This document shows, one piece after another, positions 18,230-26,814 of a DNA stretch of 64,000 nt. The position numbers and the translations under genes are program-made. How positions within the stretch are numbered: the stretch's first letter is position 1; every line of letters begins with the position of its first letter. The notes under the pieces were generated by a model, which did not search any database, had not been told where the DNA came from, and saw only the letters and a list, made by a program, of their open reading frames with translations. Source of the DNA: Dysgonomonas sp. HDW5A. Its GTDB lineage: Bacteria > Bacteroidota > Bacteroidia > Bacteroidales > Dysgonomonadaceae. The stretch spans positions 1,302,001 through 1,366,000 of the forward strand of contig NZ_CP049857.1 in assembly GCF_011299555.1 (NCBI RefSeq), written 5' to 3'.

Positions 18230-20011
18230 ATGATAACGATCAAACGACTATTTTCCCTCCTGATAGCAGCATCATTCTGCATATCGGGATACACTCAGGT
18301 TGGAATCAATACGGAAGATCCCGATATAAAATCTATATTAGAAATAGTAAGCAGCGACAAGGGAATACTTATTCCCCGAATGACCGAGGCACAAAGAGAT
18401 GCCATCCAGCCAAGTACTATCAATCAACAAAGTCTGCTTATATTTAACACAGATGAAGACTGTTTTAATTATTGGCACAAAATAGATCTGGAATGGAAAA
18501 GTATTTGCGGGAAAATAGGAAAGGCTAATTTTGAGATTACAGACTGTAACGCAGTAAGCGTATCAGGTCAATATCTTTCCGCAACCGCACTTACCCCTGC
18601 CAACTACATTACAGTACCTGTAACAGTTACTAAAGCTGGAACTTATACCATTACAGCTATGCCTGACCCTGCCAATGGCTATTACTTCACAACTTCCGGA
18701 GAATTTCTGGCTACAGGAAATTACAACATCATTGTTCCGGCAGCAGGTACCCCGACAAGTCCGACTTTAACAGGAGATCCCGGCAATGAGGTGAAAATAT
18801 CTTTAAATGATGTAATATCGGGATGCTCGGTTTTCATCCCTATTGAAGATTCCAGTATAAAGCCATTATACACTATGACTTGTGGAGCTACTGTTGTTAA
18901 TGGTGTATACAAAATCAATACTCCCCTTGATGGAACAAATACCATCACGATGACCCTAGCTGTAGACCCAGCCGCTACGGGAGCAAGCTACATCATTACG
19001 ACCAATACGGTCGATGGAATCAGTTTCTCCGGATCGGGTATCTTAATTGGAGGAGCAAATCAGGTTGTAACATTATATGGAACAGGAACACCCAATTCAA
19101 TGGCAAATAAGATCATGACCATTACATCCAATAGTCAATCAAATGTAGCTACATGTTCGGCAACCGTTACAATTGCTTACACTAAGAAAACATTACTAAC
19201 TATAGGCAATGATCCGAATGGTTTCGGTTATAACTTTAGTGGAACGGCTTACTCTAACAGGCTCATAACTACTGCTACAAATTTTGGAACTTTGGCTAAT
19301 AGTACAGTCAAATCGGAAGGATTTGATATTATTAATGGAGCGACAAATCCATCCGATGCTAGTATGCAAACATGGTTACTTGGTGCTGCCCCTGTAGATA
19401 TTGTAATAATTAGCTATGACAATATCAGTTTAAACACAACACAATCAAACTATTTAGCACAATATTTGGCAAACGGAGGGGTTGTATTGGCTTTTCAGGA
19501 CAGAACAGATGCATTGGTCAGCCGAAACTTTATACAAGCCGTATTCAGTGACAACTCGATGACTACAAATTATGCCAGTCCCGCCGGAGCTATTTACCGG
19601 TTTGTATTTACCAACAACGAGATCTTAAATGGGCCTTTTGGTGATATAAGAGGCTTACAATGGGGCGAAGATGCTTCAACAACGGTACGTGTAAGCGGAT
19701 TACCGGTAGGAACAGTAACAATTCTCAGTACCGATCAGGATATTTCGGGTAATACAACGGGAACCGGTAGTGCAACAGCATTTATACATAATTCTCTAAA
19801 TCTGGTATGGGTTGGCGATGGAGGCTTTAATTCCGGCTCAAACATGGCTCCAGCTTCAAATACAATTTGCCCATTCAATCTTAATGCAAGCAACTTTCCT
19901 ATATCGAAACTTAATTATGGAAGGCTTACCAGATATCCGATCTACAACTCTATTTTCACGGCTAATGCAATAGCGTGGGCCATGAAGAAAGCTCAATTTA
20001 AGAATCAATAA
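18230..20011 (+). CDS. Secreted protein with two Ig-like repeats and a GATase-like C-terminal module (paralogue 2)
   Basis: A 593-residue tandem paralogue of the preceding gene with the same architecture: signal peptide (about 1-22), QVGINTEDP..ILEIVSSDKGILIPRMTEAQR stalk motif, two Cys-containing Ig-like repeats, then the alpha/beta module. The first 330 residues are nearly the same as in paralogue 1. The segment around residues 370-440 (IINGATNPSDASMQ to NFIQAVF) has clearly diverged. After it, GPFGDIRGLQWGEDAS and the last 110 residues are conserved again. It has its own promoter box and terminator, so the two are independently expressed copies rather than an operon. Function unknown. Confidence 0.8.
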   Translation: MITIKRLFSLLIAASFCISGYTQVGINTEDPDIKSILEIVSSDKGILIPRMTEAQRDAIQPSTINQQSLLIFNTDEDCFNYWHKIDLEWKSICGKIGKANFEITDCNAVSVSGQYLSATALTPANYITVPVTVTKAGTYTITAMPDPANGYYFTTSGEFLATGNYNIIVPAAGTPTSPTLTGDPGNEVKISLNDVISGCSVFIPIEDSSIKPLYTMTCGATVVNGVYKINTPLDGTNTITMTLAVDPAATGASYIITTNTVDGISFSGSGILIGGANQVVTLYGTGTPNSMANKIMTITSNSQSNVATCSATVTIAYTKKTLLTIGNDPNGFGYNFSGTAYSNRLITTATNFGTLANSTVKSEGFDIINGATNPSDASMQTWLLGAAPVDIVIISYDNISLNTTQSNYLAQYLANGGVVLAFQDRTDALVSRNFIQAVFSDNSMTTNYASPAGAIYRFVFTNNEILNGPFGDIRGLQWGEDASTTVRVSGLPVGTVTILSTDQDISGNTTGTGSATAFIHNSLNLVWVGDGGFNSGSNMAPASNTICPFNLNASNFPISKLNYGRLTRYPIYNSIFTANAIAWAMKKAQFKNQ

Positions 20012-20032
20012 ATCTAGCAATAACCCACTAAT

Positions 20033-20068
20033 AAAAAGGAACCAATCTGTACAGATTGGTTCCTTTTT
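20033..20068. terminator. Bidirectional terminator between paralogue 2 and thiL
   Basis: A 36-base perfect palindrome (AAAAAGGAACCAATCTGT and its complement, no spacer) between convergent genes, with A-run and T-run at the two ends. Confidence 0.88.
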
Positions 20069-20096
20069 ATTTATTTTGACTTTAAGAAAGAAAGCT

Positions 20097-21140
20097 TTAT
20101 TCTTCACTTAAAGAGTTCCATCCTTGAGCCTTTAGCTCAATTTCTGTACTGTCTCTTGTTTCTAAAGCTAACCCTAGAGATTCATTCGTCATATGACCTA
20201 TTACATGTACTCCTTTTATCTTAGATACTTTATCGTGCAGATGAAGAGGTACAGTGAATAAAAGCTCATAGTCTTCACCACCATTAAGTGCAACAGTGGT
20301 TACATTTAAGTTAAACTCTTCGGCCATTACAGCGGTCTGGTAATCAAGAGGAAGCCTTTCTTCATAAATTCGGCAACCTGTTTTACTTTGTCTGCATATA
20401 TGAATAAGTTCCGAAGACAACCCATCGGATATATCCATCATTGAAGTCGGTAAAATATTTTCTTTCGCCAAAGCTTCTATAATATCTTTACGGGCTTCGG
20501 GTTTTAATTGTCTTTCAAGCAAATATTCGCGACCCGAAAAGTCAGGTGTAAAATCGCTTTTACCATCAAAAACCGCTTTCTCCCTTTCGAGAAGCTGAAG
20601 CCCCATATAGGCAGCACCCAGATCACCCGAAACACAAATAAGATCAGTTTCTTTCGCTCCGTCTCGAGTCACAATCTGACCTTCGACACCTTCACCGATA
20701 CATGTAATAGATATACATAATCCCGTAAGAGAAGCAGAAGTATCACCTCCCACAATGTCTACCCCATATTGCTCACAGGCAAGTTGAAGTCCTGCATAGA
20801 AATCCTCTAAATCTTCTACAGAAAAACGTTTCGAGACACCCAATGATACGGTTATCTGTTTAGGTTGTCCGTTCATTGCATAGATGTCAGAAAAATTCAC
20901 CACAGCCGATTTGTAACCGAGGTGTTTCAAGGGTACGTATATCAGATCGAAATGTATTCCCTCGAGCAAAAGATCGGTTGTCACCAATACTTTTTGGTTG
21001 GCATTATCCGAATAAGATAGAATTGCCGCATCATCCCCCACTCCCAAAACAGAGCTTGGATGTATCAGTTTTATATTTTCGGTGAGATGCTTGATTAAAC
21101 CAAACTCTCCCAATGATGCTATTTCTGTACGTTGTGGCAT
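20097..21140 (-). CDS. thiL: Thiamine-monophosphate kinase
   Basis: Phosphorylates thiamine monophosphate to the cofactor thiamine diphosphate. The 347-residue PurM/ThiL-fold protein has the N-terminal GVGDDAAIL metal/ATP motif (about 35-43), TTDLLLEGIHFD, the NFSDIYAMNG segment that binds substrate and metal, and SMMDISDGLSSEL (about 231-243). NGGEDYELLFTVP (about 275-287) completes the set. It is the last gene of sppA-lpxK-punA-thiL, with a palindrome copy in the gap after punA. Confidence 0.96.
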   Translation of the reverse strand: MPQRTEIASLGEFGLIKHLTENIKLIHPSSVLGVGDDAAILSYSDNANQKVLVTTDLLLEGIHFDLIYVPLKHLGYKSAVVNFSDIYAMNGQPKQITVSLGVSKRFSVEDLEDFYAGLQLACEQYGVDIVGGDTSASLTGLCISITCIGEGVEGQIVTRDGAKETDLICVSGDLGAAYMGLQLLEREKAVFDGKSDFTPDFSGREYLLERQLKPEARKDIIEALAKENILPTSMMDISDGLSSELIHICRQSKTGCRIYEERLPLDYQTAVMAEEFNLNVTTVALNGGEDYELLFTVPLHLHDKVSKIKGVHVIGHMTNESLGLALETRDSTEIELKAQGWNSLSEE

Positions 21141-21218
21141 TTAGTAAATAAATGTATTTAATGATCTATTTTTTAGATTATAATTTGCTATGGCTGTTCT
21201 ACTTACCAAAGCGACAAA

Positions 21219-21233
21219 AAGGTCTGAAACCTT
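21219..21233. repeat. Dispersed palindrome at the punA/thiL junction
   Basis: AAGGTCTGAAACCTT, preceded by ACTTACCAAAGCGACAAA and followed by ATT. It contains the first two template positions of the punA stop codon (TAA at 21234-21232, minus strand). Orientation is opposite to the genes. Confidence 0.8.
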
Positions 21234-22047
21234 ATTTAAGTCTTTTGATAACTTCCTGTATGATAAATGCCATTTTAGGTTGAGCTATTTTAGCTGCTTC
21301 TTGCACTTCTTCATGAGTCACCTCCACAATTTTGCCTATCACTCCCAGATCGGTAATAATAGAGAATGCAAGTACTTTCATTTTTGCATGGTTAGCCACA
21401 ATTACTTCGGGAACTGTAGACATACCTACAGCATCTCCACCTATTATCCGGAAATAATTGTATTCGGCGGGAGTCTCAAATGTAGGTCCCTGAGTACCTA
21501 CATACACTCCGTGCTGTAGTTTTATATTGTTCTCCTTTGCAATATCCATTGCTAATCTGCGGAGATCTTTATCATAAGCATTGCTCATATCAGGGAAACG
21601 AGTTCCCAATTCGTTGAAATTCTTTCCGTGTAAAGGATGTTCGGGAAATAGGTTGATATGGTCATCAATAAGCATAATATCAGCTATATCGAAGCTTCCG
21701 TTCATTCCTCCTGCTGCATTCGAAACAAAAAGATATTTTATATCTAATGCTTGAAATACACGTATAGGGAATGTTACTTCTTTCATCGTATATCCTTCGT
21801 AATAATGAAAACGACCTTGCATAGCAATCACCTCATTATCTCCTAATTTTCCGAAAATAAGTTTTCCACTGTGCCCTTCTACTGTCGACACAGGAAAATT
21901 AGGTATTTCAGTATATGGTATTTCTTTTTTATCGGTAATAGCATTGGCTAGCTCACCTAAACCTGTACCAAGAATAATAGCTGATTGGGGTATATGACCG
22001 ACTTTACTCTTGATATAATCGGCGGTTTCACGAATTTTCTCTAACAT
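21232..22047 (-). CDS. punA: Purine-nucleoside phosphorylase (trimeric type)
   Basis: Cleaves purine nucleosides with phosphate for salvage. The 271-residue protein has the phosphate-binding GTGLGEL (27-33), GRFHYYEGY (78-86) and SNAAGGMNGSF. GPTFETPAEYN holds the purine-contact Glu and GGDAVGMSTVPEV the ribose-contact Met. At the position where human PNP has Asn243 this protein reads FSIITDLG, with Asp. Asp there is associated with 6-aminopurine preference in the related MTA phosphorylase, so base specificity should not be assumed. The start lies 20 bases inside lpxK. The gene ends in a palindrome copy. Confidence 0.93.
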   Translation of the reverse strand: MLEKIRETADYIKSKVGHIPQSAIILGTGLGELANAITDKKEIPYTEIPNFPVSTVEGHSGKLIFGKLGDNEVIAMQGRFHYYEGYTMKEVTFPIRVFQALDIKYLFVSNAAGGMNGSFDIADIMLIDDHINLFPEHPLHGKNFNELGTRFPDMSNAYDKDLRRLAMDIAKENNIKLQHGVYVGTQGPTFETPAEYNYFRIIGGDAVGMSTVPEVIVANHAKMKVLAFSIITDLGVIGKIVEVTHEEVQEAAKIAQPKMAFIIQEVIKRLK

Positions 22048-23113
22048 GATCTACGATTTTATTATTAAATAGTTTTTTATCTTCTTCATTTACAAAGCTC
22101 ACACGAATAGGCAGATAATATACAATTGACTTGATTTCGTCGTCGACATTATCCATAGACAACAAACGTGCTGCATCTTTTTCTGTAACAATAATTACTT
22201 TCTCCCTGTCTCCCATAGAGGCGAGACGAGATTTTATATCTAAAATATCTTTCGAGGTAAACTGATAATGGTCCGGGTATTGTATCGTTTCGGCTTGCTT
22301 CACATAGCGCTTTACTTTTCTGAAAAAAGGTCGAGGATTAGCTATACCGGCTACAATAAGTACATCTTTATTCTGCAATTTCTTTAAAGAAAGCTCTTCT
22401 TTATTTTCGGCAAAAACAGGAGTCAGCGAACCATATCGAAAAGATGTGTAAAATAAATCCTGATAAGGATATACCTGAATCTCTTTAGCCAACAATCTTA
22501 AATCAAGTGGGGTAATACCATCCGGACACTTCGTCACAATAACCACATTGGCTTTTTCTGCATAATACACAGGCTCTCGCAAACGACCTGCGGGCAGTAA
22601 TTTATCTTTAGTCATCAACCGATTATAATCGGTGAGCAGTATAGTAAACGACGGTTTTACATATCGGTGCTGAAAGGCATCATCCAAGAGAATAACATCC
22701 GGCCTTTTATCTTCGGGCAGAGCCAGAAGAGTCTCAATTCCTCGCTGCCTTTCGCTGTCTACGGCAACAATTATTTCTGGAAATTTCCCTTTTATCTGAT
22801 AAGGCTCATCGCCGATTTGATCTACAGTCGAATCTTTGCAGGCCAATACAAACCCCTTGCTTTTTCGTTTATATCCCCTACTAAGCACCGCCACACGGTG
22901 ATCCGATTGTAAGAGTTCTATTAAGTGTTCAGTATGTGGCGTTTTACCTGTGCCTCCGACAGTTATGTTACCTACACAAATAACGGGTATATCATAACTC
23001 TTCTGTTTGAGTATCTTCCAGTCAAACATTTTATTTCGAATAAACACGACAAAGCCATACAGCCACGACAGAGGCAGTAACCACTTTTTTATATGTAGGG
23101 TATTTTGAGACAT
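22028..23113 (-). CDS. lpxK: Tetraacyldisaccharide 4'-kinase
   Basis: Inner-membrane kinase that phosphorylates the 4' position of the lipid A disaccharide. The 361-residue protein starts with a membrane-associated helix (WLLPLSWLYGFVVFIRNKMF). It then has the P-loop GNITVGGTGKTPHTE, with GGTGKT at 53-58, and the DEPYQIKGKFP and LDDAFQHRYVKPSFTILLTD motifs of the family. It overlaps punA by 20 bases and lies 15 bases after sppA, so it is clearly part of the operon. Confidence 0.96.
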   Translation of the reverse strand: MSQNTLHIKKWLLPLSWLYGFVVFIRNKMFDWKILKQKSYDIPVICVGNITVGGTGKTPHTEHLIELLQSDHRVAVLSRGYKRKSKGFVLACKDSTVDQIGDEPYQIKGKFPEIIVAVDSERQRGIETLLALPEDKRPDVILLDDAFQHRYVKPSFTILLTDYNRLMTKDKLLPAGRLREPVYYAEKANVVIVTKCPDGITPLDLRLLAKEIQVYPYQDLFYTSFRYGSLTPVFAENKEELSLKKLQNKDVLIVAGIANPRPFFRKVKRYVKQAETIQYPDHYQFTSKDILDIKSRLASMGDREKVIIVTEKDAARLLSMDNVDDEIKSIVYYLPIRVSFVNEEDKKLFNNKIVDHVRENS

Positions 23114-23128
23114 TAATACAATCGCTTT

Positions 23129-24904
23129 TTATTTCAGCTGCAAATCATAAGGCATCCGCGCCTGTATAAAATCTTGCTCCTTGAGGTCTTTTATATCTTT
23201 AATTGTTTTCAGCAAGTAGAAGTCTGTGCCGAGATATTCTTTCATGGCACGAGTTGCCAAATCTTCTGTCTGAGTATTGAAGAACGCTTCAAAAGGGCTT
23301 GACAGCTTAGGATATTCACGAATAGAATAGTCTGATAAGTTTGCCAAAACAGCAGCTTCTTTAAGAGCATCATCAATACCTCCAAGGGCATCAACTAAGC
23401 CTATTTCTAAAGCCTGTTTACCAGTCCACACTCTGCCTTCCGCTATTTTCCCTAAAGCATCTAATGGAATATTCCGCCCTTCGGAACAACGTTTTAAAAA
23501 CAATTTGTAACCTCTTTCTATATATTGTTGAAGAATAGCTTTCTCCTGTTCATTCATCGGACGGGTAATATCGCCATAATCCGAAAACTTATTCGTTTTC
23601 ACATTATCAAAGCTTAATCCCACTTTATTTGTCAATCCCTCAACATTCGGAAACATCCCGAAAATACCTATTGAGCCTGTAAGGGTTGTGGGTTGTGCAA
23701 ATATCTTAGAAGCATTACATGAAATGTAATACCCTCCTGATGCCGCATAATCACCCATCGAAACAACGACCGGCTTCTTGGCTTTAAGCCCCTCGATAGC
23801 TTTCCATATTTGCTCCGAAGCATAGGCACTTCCTCCGGGAGAATTTACCCTGAAAACAACTGCCTTTATTTTATCATCGTCTTGTAACTTCTCTATTTCT
23901 TTTATAAAATACCTATCATTAATATCTGTCGGTTTACTTCCGCTAACAATAGATCCTTCGGCATATAATATAGCGATCTGATCAGATGATTTCGATTTTT
24001 GTGAATCCGGCACTGTAGCCATATCGGAGACTGTAGCTATGTTTAATTTCTTTGAATTATCAATACCCAATAAGCCTTTCAGGTACTCTCTGACCTCGGA
24101 TTCATACATTAAAGTATCTACTAAATGATTCTTCACATCAAACTCACCCTCCTGAAATGTAGGAAGAGTATCGGTCAATTGATTAAGTCGTTCAACTGTA
24201 ATACCTCTGGATGCTGAAATATTACCAAGAATGGTTGACCAAATATTATTTATATAAGAACTTACCTGCTCTTTATTGGCAGCGCTCATCTTATCTAAAA
24301 TAAAAGGCTCTACTGCGGACTTGTATGTCCCGACTTTAAATATTTGCATCTCGATCCCGATCTTATCAAGCAGTCCTTTATAAAAAGTAGGGCTGACCGA
24401 AAGTCCCTGCAAATTTAATGAACCTTGCGGGTTCAATATTACCTTATCGGCAACTGTAGACAGAAAATAGCCTCCTTGCGTATAATCGTCAGCATAAGCG
24501 ACAATAAATTTTCCACTTTCCTTAAAATCCAATAATTGATTTCTGATCTCAGTCAATGAAGCACTCGAAGCCATAAAATAGCCCGAATTTATATATATAC
24601 CTTTTATGTCATCATTTGTTTTGGCTTTTTTTATTGCTGACAAAATATCTGTCAAAGCCATTTCCTTCGCCTCTCCCGTATTAAAGATTTCCAATAAAGG
24701 ATTGGAGACAACACGGTCTTTCATAACCCCTGTCAGACGAATCGATAAAACAGAATTATTTTTCAAGACAAAAGTCTCCGATGAACTACTTAATAATATT
24801 CCTATAAAGCCGAAGAATAACAATGCTACAATCGCACCGATAATAAAGCTACTAATAAGTACTCCCACTATTGAAGCCAGTACATTTTTAAAAAAATCTT
24901 TCAT
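23129..24904 (-). CDS. sppA: Signal peptide peptidase SppA, 67-kDa type
   Basis: Membrane-bound serine protease that degrades cleaved signal peptides. The 591-residue protein has one N-terminal transmembrane segment (about 8-38) and two ClpP/crotonase-like halves, as in E. coli SppA. The catalytic Lys is in VGTYKSAVEPFILDKMS (about 197-213). The nucleophilic Ser is in MGDYAASGGYYIS (about 380-392). AVVFRVNSPGGSAYASE is also typical. First gene of sppA-lpxK-punA-thiL. No clear TAnnTTTG box was found upstream. Confidence 0.96.
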   Translation of the reverse strand: MKDFFKNVLASIVGVLISSFIIGAIVALLFFGFIGILLSSSSETFVLKNNSVLSIRLTGVMKDRVVSNPLLEIFNTGEAKEMALTDILSAIKKAKTNDDIKGIYINSGYFMASSASLTEIRNQLLDFKESGKFIVAYADDYTQGGYFLSTVADKVILNPQGSLNLQGLSVSPTFYKGLLDKIGIEMQIFKVGTYKSAVEPFILDKMSAANKEQVSSYINNIWSTILGNISASRGITVERLNQLTDTLPTFQEGEFDVKNHLVDTLMYESEVREYLKGLLGIDNSKKLNIATVSDMATVPDSQKSKSSDQIAILYAEGSIVSGSKPTDINDRYFIKEIEKLQDDDKIKAVVFRVNSPGGSAYASEQIWKAIEGLKAKKPVVVSMGDYAASGGYYISCNASKIFAQPTTLTGSIGIFGMFPNVEGLTNKVGLSFDNVKTNKFSDYGDITRPMNEQEKAILQQYIERGYKLFLKRCSEGRNIPLDALGKIAEGRVWTGKQALEIGLVDALGGIDDALKEAAVLANLSDYSIREYPKLSSPFEAFFNTQTEDLATRAMKEYLGTDFYLLKTIKDIKDLKEQDFIQARMPYDLQLK

Positions 24905-25124
24905 GCAAGGAAATAATTAAGTAATTCCGAAAAACAAAGTCTTTTAAACCTATTAAATAATGTGGCAAGAGATAACCCTGTTGTATTGTTCTGGTTCGAG
25001 AAGATACCATTTAAACACGATCCATCGGTTCGCACGTCCACAATCTAACAAATATAGATAAAAATATTTTAGATAAATGCTATATTAGCCTAAAATAGTA
25101 TAGTTGAAGATATTCGGATCAATA

Positions 25125-25156
25125 GAAAAGGATCGAACCATCAACGGCTCGATCCT
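25125..25156 (-). terminator. Terminator after the 25.2-30.0 kb SusCD operon
   Basis: AGGATCGA/TCGATCCT stem with an inner CC/GG pair; on the minus strand it is followed by TTTTC. Confidence 0.75.
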
Positions 25157-25183
25157 CCCTAATTGATTGATTAGTTCAAGTAA

Positions 25184-26776
25184 TTATTTGTTTACCGGAT
25201 GCGGATCCGATGGGGTTCTCACATCCCAAAACATCTTACTGTAGTAATTATTACTTCCATCAGTAAGCTTAGCTACAGCATCTTTAAACCCTGTCGGGTT
25301 TAGAGTACTTTCATTCGTTGGATATTTCACTCGGGCAGGTATGTCTCCTTTAGTTTCCGATAATGTCGTGAAATCTAAAACTGTACCTCCAACTACATAC
25401 GAATGTTCGCCCGGCTTCAACAAAGTCGTAGGATATCCTGTACGACGGTATTCAGACCATGCCTCAGTACCATTCATATATAAATGAATATACTTTTGAG
25501 TAGCCACTGTTTCTGCATTAACAACCTTACTCACTTTTTGAGTATAGTCGTTTATTATAGAATCATTTATAGCAGTTTCACCCATCACCTTTGTATAGAG
25601 TGTATTCCAATATTGTAATGAAGATTTAACCCCTTCTTTATATTCGGGAACTGAAAAACCTTTGTATTCAGAAAGAATAAAGCATATTTCGGAATACGAC
25701 AGCAAAGAAATAGCAAAATTAGGTTGTACAACCAAAGGCTCGTCAGCATAAAAGCTAGGTGCTGCATTTCTGATAGCCGATGTCATTTGCGAACTCATTA
25801 ATCCATAAGGTAATCCTATATACTTTCCACCACGGGCTGATGTATAGATAGGCAAACGAGGGTCAACAACCCCTTTCCATGGGTGAGTTTTCACATTCAA
25901 CGTATCGGCTTGCCCTTTCAACAAATCAACAAATGGCTTGGCAACCGAAAAATCATTTCTTCCATCTTCGAAAAAGCCTTTGTAAAAGTAACATTGGTTA
26001 GGAGCTGATGTCGAATAGCTAAACACTGCATTATCACTATTGCTTGTAAAAACTCCCGCCGATACTGCTTCTGCAATATATGTTTTCCACTTAGGGTCAA
26101 CTTTTGACAGACGAAGAGCTATTTTACATTTTAATGAATTTCCAAACTTCTTCCAAGCAGTGGCATCCCCATCATAAATCAAATCACCCTCAGTAAATAC
26201 TGCTGCATCTTCATTTATCATTGCTGTTGCTTCATCCAATTCTGCAATAAATTGATAATACAAAGTATTCAAATCATCATACTTAGGATACAGAACGCCT
26301 TCCTCTAATTTAAACGCCTCATTATAAGGAATAGAACCCCAGGTATCGGCCATAATCTGCATTAACCAAACTTTCAATATCTTAGCAGCAGCAATCTGAT
26401 TATTGTTATCTCCATAAGTTGCCATTGCTGTTTTTGTTGCAGGATCGGTATTTAACTTTTCGATATTATCCAAGTTACCGGCTACACGATATAAATAATT
26501 AAAGTAATTATTATTTACACTCTCACGAACCTGATAACGGTCTTCCTCGGTGTAGGTGCGTTGTGCCCAATACTGAGAATACAACAAAGCCTGCCTTCCA
26601 CTAAACCAGTTATCGTAGATATAGTCTAACATACTCTTTTCGGCTCCCGTCATCAACGTAGCTGTTGAAACCGTAGCGGGTTGGTTGGGATCAATATTCA
26701 ACTCTTCCAGATCTTTACAAGAACTAACCGTAAAGACTAAAGTCGCAAATAGTAAACCTTTTATAATTGTTTTCAT
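25184..26776 (-). CDS. SusD/RagB-family nutrient-binding lipoprotein
   Basis: A 530-residue outer-membrane lipoprotein that caps the SusC barrel and captures substrate. The leader ends TVSSC, with the lipid Cys at residue 20. The mature start ELNIDPNQPATV is the usual opening of the SusD-like_2 group. ADTWGSIPYNEAF (about 144-156), WKKFGNSLKCKIALRLS (about 209-225) and YSEICFILSEY are family landmarks. It lies 38 bases after its susC partner. No glycoside hydrolase, peptidase or sulfatase gene is nearby, so the substrate is unknown. Confidence 0.93.
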   Translation of the reverse strand: MKTIIKGLLFATLVFTVSSCKDLEELNIDPNQPATVSTATLMTGAEKSMLDYIYDNWFSGRQALLYSQYWAQRTYTEEDRYQVRESVNNNYFNYLYRVAGNLDNIEKLNTDPATKTAMATYGDNNNQIAAAKILKVWLMQIMADTWGSIPYNEAFKLEEGVLYPKYDDLNTLYYQFIAELDEATAMINEDAAVFTEGDLIYDGDATAWKKFGNSLKCKIALRLSKVDPKWKTYIAEAVSAGVFTSNSDNAVFSYSTSAPNQCYFYKGFFEDGRNDFSVAKPFVDLLKGQADTLNVKTHPWKGVVDPRLPIYTSARGGKYIGLPYGLMSSQMTSAIRNAAPSFYADEPLVVQPNFAISLLSYSEICFILSEYKGFSVPEYKEGVKSSLQYWNTLYTKVMGETAINDSIINDYTQKVSKVVNAETVATQKYIHLYMNGTEAWSEYRRTGYPTTLLKPGEHSYVVGGTVLDFTTLSETKGDIPARVKYPTNESTLNPTGFKDAVAKLTDGSNNYYSKMFWDVRTPSDPHPVNK

Positions 26777-26814
26777 ATCTTTCTTCGAATCTTAAATAAT
26801 TAATAATTACGGAA

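Noticed and set aside
24990-25060. tRNA-like GGTTCGA sequences near 25000 and 25030
   Set aside because: No acceptor stem, D-arm or anticodon arm can be placed around them.
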